A stretch of 19,105 nucleotides of DNA from an uncultured Verrucomicrobiota bacterium. Lineage in GTDB: Bacteria; Verrucomicrobiota; Kiritimatiellia; RFP12; UBA1067. Both the position numbers and the translations under genes were made by a program. The stretch spans positions 1-19,105 of the forward strand of contig CAMOIK010000011.1 of the NCBI GenBank assembly GCA_946615875.1, read 5' to 3'. The notes under the pieces are model-generated. The model ran no database searches, was not told the origin of the DNA, and saw only the letters and a list, made by a program, of their open reading frames with translations. Positions 13,590-19,105 of this stretch are shown here, one piece after another; within the stretch, counting starts at the first letter, position 1, and each line of letters begins with the position of its first letter.

Positions 13590-14716
13590 TGCCTGACGAT
13601 CCTTTCCACGCGAGAGCCGAGAGAGCAGATGATGTCGTAGGCGTGCGTGCCTTTGAGCGCCGCCCAGTCGTCCGGCGTTATCGTCTCCGCGCCGCTCGCG
13701 CCCAGGCACACCACCTCGTCGCCCGGCGCCACGCCGGGCACGCGCGAAACGTCCACCGTGGTGTAGTCCATGGATATCCTGCCGATCACCGGGCAGCGGA
13801 CGCCCTTGATCAGCACGTGCCCCCGGTTGGTGAGCGCGAGCGGCAGGCCATCGGCGTATCCGGCGGATACGGTCGCCACGCGCGTCTGTTCGCGCAGGCA
13901 CCAGGTGCGCCCGTAGCCGAGGGTCGTACCCGGCCTGAGCGTCCGCACCTGCGCCACGCGGGTCTTGAGGGTGAGCACAGGCTCGACGGCGAGCGCGCGG
14001 CGGCCGTTAGGGTCAAACGAACCGTGCAGGTTGATGCCAGTGCGCACGACGTTGAACGGCGGCTTCGCGCATTCGGGGAAGTTGTTCATGGCGTCCGACG
14101 CCGCCATGTGGACTTTGCGGAAGCGGAAGCCTTCCTTGCCCAGCACGGCCACAAGGGCCTTGAAGCGTGCGATCTGCTCCTTGGTGAACGGGTCGTGCGG
14201 GTCGTAGGCCATCGGGCAGTGCGTGAATATCCCTTCGCAGTCCAGGCGAGGCAGCGCGGCGACGGCGCGCACGACGTCCGGCGCATCCTCCGCCACGATC
14301 CCGAGTCTCCCCATGCCGGTGTCGATCTTGAAGTGGACGCGCGCGGTGCGGCGGAGGCGGCGGGCCGCGTCGCTGACCGCCTTCGCCGTCTCGAAGTCCG
14401 TCACCGGCAATATCACGCCCGCCTTCACCATGTCGTGGATTTCGTCGGGCAGGATCGACGAAAGGATCTGCACGTCCGCCGCAAAGCCGCCGTCTTTCAG
14501 GACTTTCAGCAGTTCCATGGCCTCGTATGGCTCGGCGACGCCGAACATCCCGCAGCCGGCGCCAGCCAGCGCCCGCGCATACGCCCCCACGCCAAGCCCG
14601 TATGCGTTTGCCTTCAGGACGCACAGCACCCTGGCGGGGCGGACCTTGAACGCGATCTTCTCGTAGTTGCGCACCAGCGCGCCGAGATCGATCTCCACTC
14701 TTACTCTTCTTGTCAT
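13586..14716 (-). CDS. alr: Alanine racemase
   Basis: Converts L-alanine to D-alanine for peptidoglycan with pyridoxal phosphate. The 376 residues have the PLP lysine in VLKANAYGLG (Lys35; the usual GHG reads GLG), the barrel motifs HFKIDTGMGRLG (128-139) and FNVVRTGINLHG (221-232), and the catalytic tyrosine in LGYGRTW (Tyr268), spaced 19 residues from the Tyr of SAGYADG (Tyr287) as in the Geobacillus enzyme. GRISMDYTTVDVS (312-324) completes the active site. ATG 14716 starts directly at the first conserved strand. There is no Shine-Dalgarno; the 70-base leader after hslO ends in a G-poor A/C-rich stretch containing CAAACCA. Its stop overlaps der. Confidence 0.96.
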   Translation of the reverse strand: MTRRVRVEIDLGALVRNYEKIAFKVRPARVLCVLKANAYGLGVGAYARALAGAGCGMFGVAEPYEAMELLKVLKDGGFAADVQILSSILPDEIHDMVKAGVILPVTDFETAKAVSDAARRLRRTARVHFKIDTGMGRLGIVAEDAPDVVRAVAALPRLDCEGIFTHCPMAYDPHDPFTKEQIARFKALVAVLGKEGFRFRKVHMAASDAMNNFPECAKPPFNVVRTGINLHGSFDPNGRRALAVEPVLTLKTRVAQVRTLRPGTTLGYGRTWCLREQTRVATVSAGYADGLPLALTNRGHVLIKGVRCPVIGRISMDYTTVDVSRVPGVAPGDEVVCLGASGAETITPDDWAALKGTHAYDIICSLGSRVERIVRQ

Positions 14717-14786
14717 TCTGTCGGTTGGTAGATGGTGGTTTGCAGATGGCGGGCGGCAGTCGTTCCCGTCCCGCGGCTCCTGGCTT

Positions 14787-15566
14787 CTAACTCCTGACCT
14801 CGAACGTCCTTCCGCACATGTGGCAGGTGACGGCGACCGAGGGCGGCATCGCCTTGCGCTCCTCCGGGGAAAGCGCGGCCAGCATCGCCGCCGCCCTCTC
14901 CGGCGAACAACGGCACGCGAACGACAGCGGCGTCGTCCGCTTCAGTTCCGCGTTGGGGCAGCCGAGCTTGCGCAGGATGTTCCTCGAAGCGCCGGCGAGC
15001 TTCAGCCCGCGCGGAACAAGCGCCGAAGCGCGCGGCACGGCGGAGTCCGGCATGGCCTCGACGAGCACGCCCCTGGCTTCGAGCACTTCGACGGAGTCGG
15101 AGACGGCGGCCTCGACCCGGATTTCCGCGTTGCGCTGCAGCGACTGCGTGAGGTAGCCGCCGAGAGTGGCGGCCACGCCCTGCGATATTATCCGGCCTGG
15201 CACGGAGCGTGTCGCCTGATATTGGCGCTCGCCGACGATGCGGCGGGGATCGAACACGCCAAGCCCGTCAAACTCGTCCAGCGTCTTCTTCTCGGTGTAG
15301 CCGCGCAGCGTCCCCGCGGCAGTGCATTCCACCGTGACGCCACCCAGCGGGCCGGAACATTTCATCTGGAGGATCAGCGTCTCGTCCTCCTCCGACATCT
15401 CCGCGCCGAGCAGCGCGGCGGCGGCCAGGTGCTCCGCCAGAAAATGGGCGCTGGCCGGGCCGCAGAGATGCCCGGCGGCGAGCCGCTGCGCCGCGTCCGT
15501 CACGTCCGCTATCGTCACCTTGACGCGCGTGGCGGCGTCATACCATTCCTCTCTCGCGTCCCTCAC
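14787..15566 (-). CDS. hslO: Hsp33 redox-activated chaperone
   Basis: A holdase chaperone that is switched on by oxidation and unfolding of its zinc-binding C-terminus. The 259 residues include the N-terminal domain with LQMKCSGPLGGVTVEC (66-81), the GYLTQSLQRNAEIRV segment (137-151) and the C-terminal redox switch CRC (218-220) followed after 27 residues by CHMC (248-251), which is the family's CXC-X27-32-CXXC spacing. The start is GTG at 15566, overlapping the stop of the RmlD-like gene (GTGA); there is no better ATG nearby. Its presence suggests the host meets oxidative stress despite its anaerobic-type energy metabolism. Confidence 0.93.
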   Translation of the reverse strand: MRDAREEWYDAATRVKVTIADVTDAAQRLAAGHLCGPASAHFLAEHLAAAALLGAEMSEEDETLILQMKCSGPLGGVTVECTAAGTLRGYTEKKTLDEFDGLGVFDPRRIVGERQYQATRSVPGRIISQGVAATLGGYLTQSLQRNAEIRVEAAVSDSVEVLEARGVLVEAMPDSAVPRASALVPRGLKLAGASRNILRKLGCPNAELKRTTPLSFACRCSPERAAAMLAALSPEERKAMPPSVAVTCHMCGRTFEVRS

Positions 15567-16423
15567 TCAAACTCCTCCTTGACGAAATCCACCAAAGCCT
15601 TCTGCCATGTCGGCGTGCGGTAGCCCAGCACGTTGAGGACGCTCTTCTTCAGAGCGGCGCAGCGCGGCTGCGGCGTTGCGCCGCGGCAGGGCTTGAGCGC
15701 GTCGCCCGGGGCCAGCGCTCGCGGGAACCTGCCGCCCAGCAGGCGTTTCAACTCCAGCGCCCATTCGTATGGCGAGCACTGGTCTTCGCAAGTGGCGTGG
15801 ACTATGCCGGCGACGTGCGGCCGCGCCAGCAGGAACGCGACCACGTCGGCCACGGTCTCCGCCGAAGTCGGGTTGCCGCGCAGGCCGTCCGCCACGCGCA
15901 AAGGCTCGCCGTCCGTGGCCCCCGCCGCCGCAAGCTCGTGGACGAAGCTCGGCCCGCCCGCGCCATACAACCATTCCGTGCGGACGACGACGCTGTCCGG
16001 GTGGAGCATCGAGACCATCTGTTCGCCCGCGAACATCGACATTCCGAAGACCGTGCGCGGGCGCGGCAGATCCGTCTCGCTCCACGCCCAAGGTTCGCGC
16101 GGCGGTTCGCCGGAGAACACGAAGCCCGTGGAGACGGCGAACAGCCGCGCGCCCGCCGCCTTCGCGGCGAGGGCCACGTTGCGCGCGCCGTCCTCGTTGC
16201 GCAGGAAGGCGCGGTCGCGCTCCGTCTCGCACTCGTCGAGATCGGTCATGGCGGCGCAGTGTATCACGACATCCGGCGACGCGTCAAGGGTTCTGGCGAG
16301 GAAGCCGTCGTCGTCCGCGACGTCCCATTCCGGGAAGTCCGCAGCGAGGATTTCGTGCTCCGCGAGCCGTCTTGCGAGGGTCCTGCCCAGCATCCCTCCC
16401 GCATCTGTAAGCAGTATCTTCAT
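15563..16423 (-). CDS. RmlD-like extended SDR protein lacking the catalytic Tyr and Lys
   Basis: A 286-residue Rossmann protein resembling dTDP-4-dehydrorhamnose reductase: TDAGGMLGRTLARRL (6-20), HCAAMTDLDECETERDRAFLRN (55-76), NVALAAKAAGARLFAVSTG (82-100), and RTEWLYG (148-154). The usual YGxxK active-site motif reads FGMSM, with Phe126 in place of Tyr and Met130 in place of Lys, although the following AGEQ is kept. Hydride transfer by the normal SDR mechanism is therefore doubtful; a regulatory role like that of the RmlD-related MAT2B subunit of methionine adenosyltransferase is one possibility. No other dTDP-rhamnose gene is nearby. ATG 16423 overlaps the purN stop (TGATG), and the stop overlaps hslO. 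Confidence 0.85.
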   Translation of the reverse strand: MKILLTDAGGMLGRTLARRLAEHEILAADFPEWDVADDDGFLARTLDASPDVVIHCAAMTDLDECETERDRAFLRNEDGARNVALAAKAAGARLFAVSTGFVFSGEPPREPWAWSETDLPRPRTVFGMSMFAGEQMVSMLHPDSVVVRTEWLYGAGGPSFVHELAAAGATDGEPLRVADGLRGNPTSAETVADVVAFLLARPHVAGIVHATCEDQCSPYEWALELKRLLGGRFPRALAPGDALKPCRGATPQPRCAALKKSVLNVLGYRTPTWQKALVDFVKEEFE

Positions 16424-17034
16424 CAGCCGATCTTCACTCTCCGGCCATCCACCTCGTATGCGCCGGAGGCTATGATGCGCAGGGCCTCCGGGTAGGCGAG
16501 GTGCTCCTGCACTTGTATGCGGGCGTGGAGGGTTTCCGGCGTATCGTCCTCCAGCACAGGCACGGCGCGCTGCACGATGATCGGCCCGGAATCCGTGCCG
16601 GCATCGACGAAATGGACCGTCACCCCCGCCACCTTGCAGCCGTAGTCGAGCGCCTGCTTCCAGGAATGGACGCCCGGGAAGGCCGGGAGCAGCGCCGGGT
16701 GGATGTTCACGACCCGGTTGGGGAACGCCGCCAGCAGCTTGGGCTTGACGATGCGCATGAAACCGGCCAGCGCCACGGTATCGACCCCTTCCTCCTTTAA
16801 TATGCGTATGCACTCGTCCTCAGCCGCGCCCTCGAGCTTCGTCTTCCACGGCGCGCAGTCCAAATAGCGGCACGGGATGCCGTGCCGACGGGCACGTTCG
16901 AGTATCCTGGCGTCCGGCACGTCGGCGAGGACGATGCAGACTTCTGCGTCCAGAGTGCCGGATGCGATGGCATCCACTATCGACTGCATGTTCGAGCCAG
17001 CGCCCGAACCGAGAACACCGAGATGAAGTTTCAT
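16423..17034 (-). CDS. purN: Phosphoribosylglycinamide formyltransferase
   Basis: Transfers a formyl group from 10-formyltetrahydrofolate to GAR in purine synthesis. The 203-residue protein has the N-terminal LGSGAGSNMQSIVDA (8-22), the active-site NIHPALLPAFPG with Asn110 and His112, and Asp148 in GTDSGPII, matching the E. coli catalytic trio with the expected spacing. SWKQALDYGCKVAGVTVHFVD (124-144) is also typical. ATG 17034 starts directly on the first strand; its leader is pyrimidine/A-rich without Shine-Dalgarno, 25 bases after the NfeD-like gene. No other pur genes are in the window. Confidence 0.96.
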   Translation of the reverse strand: MKLHLGVLGSGAGSNMQSIVDAIASGTLDAEVCIVLADVPDARILERARRHGIPCRYLDCAPWKTKLEGAAEDECIRILKEEGVDTVALAGFMRIVKPKLLAAFPNRVVNIHPALLPAFPGVHSWKQALDYGCKVAGVTVHFVDAGTDSGPIIVQRAVPVLEDDTPETLHARIQVQEHLAYPEALRIIASGAYEVDGRRVKIG

Positions 17035-17059
17035 GGTCTGAGAAAGTTGGATGGCGAGG

Positions 17060-17500
17060 TCAAATAGGGGCGACGCGCACGGTGAGGTTCCGCTGGGCGA
17101 CTACGCGCACTTCGCTGCCTTCGGCCAGCGGCGCGTCGCTTTCCGCGGACCACTCGGCGTCGCCCAACATCACGCGTCCCGGCTTCGGCGGCTCTATAGC
17201 CGCCGTCACCACGCCCGCGCGACCGACGAAATCTGAGTCGAAGTTCTCGTCGCTGACGCTTTTCGCGCCGGCGAACACGCCCTTCAGCCAACGCCGCAGG
17301 ACGGCGAGATAGAGTATCGAGAAGGCCGAGAAGGCCACCATCTGCCACGTCGGCGAGAGCATTTCGCCAAGCGCGAAGCGGCACAAGCCGACCGAAGCGG
17401 CGGCCAGTCCGAAGAAGAAAAGCACGAAGCCTGGCGCGAGCAGCTCCAGCAGCATCATCGCCGCACCGGCGTACATCCACATCCATGCGCAAGTCATCAT
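17060..17500 (-). CDS. NfeD-family membrane protein (short form)
   Basis: A 146-residue protein with two or three hydrophobic helices in its first half (about 5-45, containing MLLELLAPGFVLFFFGLAAA, and 52-70), then a soluble OB-fold-like domain (about 85-146) of the pattern GRAGVV...PGRVMLGDAEWSAES...EGSEVRVV, typical of the short NfeD family. Such proteins usually partner with SPFH/stomatin-like membrane proteins, but none is next to it here. Start ATG 17500 overlaps the dnaX stop and has AAGGAG 8 bases upstream; the adjacent ATG at 17497 is an equal alternative. Its place between dnaX and purN looks like operon convenience and tells little about function. Confidence 0.85.
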   Translation of the reverse strand: MMTCAWMWMYAGAAMMLLELLAPGFVLFFFGLAAASVGLCRFALGEMLSPTWQMVAFSAFSILYLAVLRRWLKGVFAGAKSVSDENFDSDFVGRAGVVTAAIEPPKPGRVMLGDAEWSAESDAPLAEGSEVRVVAQRNLTVRVAPI

Positions 17501-18921
17501 CTTGGGCTCTCCTTTATGTCTATCACCTGTGCACCGGGCACTGCGGAAACGATACCGTTGATCAGTTCGTCGTTCAATATGGCGCTGCGCCCCATGGCTG
17601 GTTTGGGTGGTTGAGGCGGCTGGGCGGGTTGAGGAGGCCGAGCTGGCCGGTCGGGTTCGACGGGTCGCGAAGGCTGCGGCAGCGGCGGAGGCTGAGGGAC
17701 GCTCCGGGGCGGGCTGGGAGGATCGCCCTTCACGACCTCCTCGACCCTCTCGATCCTCTCCGCTTTCCCGTCGCCGTCGCGCAAGGCTCTGACGGCGCGC
17801 ATCAACTCTTCCACGGTGGCGGTGGTGGCGATGCGGCTGGCCCGCAGCAGCGACATCTCTATGAGCGTACGCGGACTCAGGACGCGGCGCAGCTTGTCCT
17901 CCATGTCCGCCAGCAGGTCGCAAATGCGGAACACCCGCCCCGGCCCGGCGAGCTTCGCCTGCTCCGTGAGGACGGCGATCTGGTCGCCCGTGGCCTCCAG
18001 GCATTTCGAGTCGGCGCCGAGCGCCTGCAGCACTACGAGGTTTCTGAAATGGCCCGTGAGTTCGGCCACGACACGCCGCATGTTCTTGCCGGCGGAGTCG
18101 AAGAGGTCGATCTTGGACAGTATTTCCGCGGCGTCGCCGGCCAGTATGGCGCCCGCCAGCCCCTCCAAAGCACTGCGCGAAACCAGCCCGAACACGCCAA
18201 GAGCATCCTCTTCCGTCACCTTGTCGCCCTTGAAGGCGACAAGCTGGTCGAGCGAAGAAAGCGCGTCGCGCATCCCGCCGTCCGCGCCGCGCGCTATCGC
18301 CAACAGGGCGTCCTCCTCCGCGTCGATGCCCTCCAACGAGCAGATGTGCTTGAGTCTGCCCACTATCTCGTGGGTCTGTATGCGGCGGAGGTCGAAGCGC
18401 TGGCAGCGCGAGACGATCGTCGCCAGCACCTTGTCGCCTTCTGTGGTGGCGAAGACGAAACGCGCCCACGGCGGCGGCTCTTCGAGCGTCTTCAGCAGCG
18501 CGTTCCAGGCGGACGCCGAGAGCATGTGGCACTCGTCGATGATGAAGATCCGGTATTTCGCCGACGTCGGGCGGAACTGCACGGCTTCGATTATCGGCTT
18601 CACGTCCTCCACCTTGTTGTGGCTCGCGGCGTCCAGCTCCACCACGTCGATGGACCGGCCAGCCGCGATCTCGGTGCAGTTCGGGCACTTCCCGCACGGC
18701 TCGGCTCCGTTCGGCGAAGTGCAGTTGAGCGCCTTCGCGAATATGCGCGACATCGTCGTCTTGCCGATTCCGCGAGGGCCTATGAACAGGTAGGCGTTGG
18801 CGATGCGCCCCGACTCGATGGCGTGCCGCAGCGTCTTCACGACGTGCTCCTGCCCCACGACGTCCGCAAACGTCATGGGACGGTATTTCAACGGCAGCGC
18901 AATGTGTGTTTTCTCTGACAT
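17497..18921 (-). CDS. dnaX: DNA polymerase III subunit tau/gamma
   Basis: The clamp-loader ATPase that loads the sliding clamp during replication. The 474-residue protein has Walker A GPRGIGKT (48-55), the four-Cys zinc module (Cys67, 76, 79, 82), the DECH Walker B box (129-132), the sensor FVFATTEGDKV and the SRC motif (171-173), then the helical lid and collar domains. Residues about 400-443 are an extended proline-rich linker, and a short final segment (NDELINGIVSAVPGAQVIDIKE) resembles the terminal domain of other short DnaX proteins. It is shorter than E. coli tau, and I see no A-rich slippery sequence for a gamma form. ATG 18921 starts at the conserved ALPLKYRP; upstream in-frame ATGs overlap the promoter. 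First gene of a seven-gene row. Confidence 0.96.
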   Translation of the reverse strand: MSEKTHIALPLKYRPMTFADVVGQEHVVKTLRHAIESGRIANAYLFIGPRGIGKTTMSRIFAKALNCTSPNGAEPCGKCPNCTEIAAGRSIDVVELDAASHNKVEDVKPIIEAVQFRPTSAKYRIFIIDECHMLSASAWNALLKTLEEPPPWARFVFATTEGDKVLATIVSRCQRFDLRRIQTHEIVGRLKHICSLEGIDAEEDALLAIARGADGGMRDALSSLDQLVAFKGDKVTEEDALGVFGLVSRSALEGLAGAILAGDAAEILSKIDLFDSAGKNMRRVVAELTGHFRNLVVLQALGADSKCLEATGDQIAVLTEQAKLAGPGRVFRICDLLADMEDKLRRVLSPRTLIEMSLLRASRIATTATVEELMRAVRALRDGDGKAERIERVEEVVKGDPPSPPRSVPQPPPLPQPSRPVEPDRPARPPQPAQPPQPPKPAMGRSAILNDELINGIVSAVPGAQVIDIKESPR

Positions 18922-18930
18922 CCGCCCCAT

Positions 18931-18961
18931 ATTATACCATATTTTTCGTGCTCCGTGCCAA
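18931..18961 (-). promoter_or_regulatory. dnaX operon promoter
   Basis: On the minus strand TATAAT (18931-18936) is preceded by TGG as an extended -10, with TTGGCA (18956-18961) 19 bases further upstream as a possible -35. Predicted start is near 18924, three bases before the dnaX ATG, so the mRNA would be nearly leaderless, as at rnfA. Confidence 0.8.
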
Positions 18962-19017
18962 TCGGCCTGGCTTCCTCGCGCCAACACGCGCCGACCGCCA
19001 CGGTTGGCCATGCGGCA

Positions 19018-19061
19018 AGTCAATATATGGACAGGCGCGAGTGAATATATGGACAGGCGGC
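19018..19061 (+). repeat. Two tandem 22-bp repeats upstream of dnaX
   Basis: Two adjacent 22-bp units (19018-19039 and 19040-19061) share AATATATGGACAGGCG exactly and agree at 19 of 22 positions overall. They lie about 57-100 bases upstream of the dnaX -35. The unit length equals that of the array at 10179-10293, and both contain a CAAT...GGA core, though the remainder differs. No gene is seen between 18922 and the window end. Confidence 0.7.
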
Positions 19062-19105
19062 ACGCGCAAGTTTTCGCAAAAGCCCGGCCACAGGGCAGAG
19101 AAAAT

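Noticed and set aside
13590..13901. In-frame upstream extension of der
   Set aside because: It lies inside alr, and the first G1 motif already sits at residue 8 from ATG 13589.

Overview
The window looks like a chromosomal segment of a GC-rich, anaerobic or fermentative bacterium, most likely from the PVC superphylum (a Kiritimatiellota/Lentisphaerota-type gut or sediment lineage). The reasons are: high GC; an Rnf redox complex beside fermentation-type genes; a ~70-residue lysine/arginine-rich 'small basic protein' of the kind known from Verrucomicrobia and Chlamydiae; and several genes without a Shine-Dalgarno sequence. Placement at phylum level is an inference. I see no phage, insertion sequence, CRISPR array, rRNA or tRNA.

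Layout. Positions 1-122 (+) hold the last codons of an endonuclease/exonuclease/phosphatase-like gene. It converges on serA (321-1493, -) across two strong hairpins. Positions 1602-9921 (-) are one closely packed gene row, in transcription order rnfA-rnfB-rnfC-rnfD-rnfG, an oxalate/formate-type MFS transporter, a degenerate beta-ketoacyl synthase and a YqhD-like iron alcohol dehydrogenase. No rnfE is present; the MFS gene sits where rnfE would be expected. Positions 9922-10462 are a gene-poor divergent control region with an operator-like repeated motif, a 22-bp-period tandem repeat array and two back-to-back promoters. Positions 10463-12227 (+) carry the small basic protein gene, prmA and rpe. 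Positions 12243-18921 (-) carry a housekeeping row in the order dnaX, nfeD-like, purN, RmlD-like, hslO, alr, der, mostly with overlapping stop/start codons. Upstream of dnaX lies a second pair of 22-bp repeats.

Control. Four copies of an extended -10 element (TGGTATAATAT) are visible, one in front of serA, rnfA, the small basic protein gene and dnaX. Together they could account for every complete gene here. At rnfA and dnaX the start codon lies nine bases after TATAAT, which predicts almost leaderless mRNAs. Several internal genes (rnfC, rnfG, alr, purN) have G-poor A/C/T leaders without a Shine-Dalgarno; others (rnfD, nfeD-like, the alcohol dehydrogenase) have a clear one.

How it works together. 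Rnf couples ferredoxin/NAD electron transfer to ion pumping. The co-directional MFS carrier and alcohol dehydrogenase would suit organic acid exchange and disposal of reducing equivalents. The synthase between them has lost two of three catalytic residues and is the most puzzling gene. The dnaX row mixes DNA replication, purine synthesis, cell-wall D-alanine supply, ribosome assembly and redox stress. Its RmlD-like member has also lost its catalytic Tyr/Lys pair.
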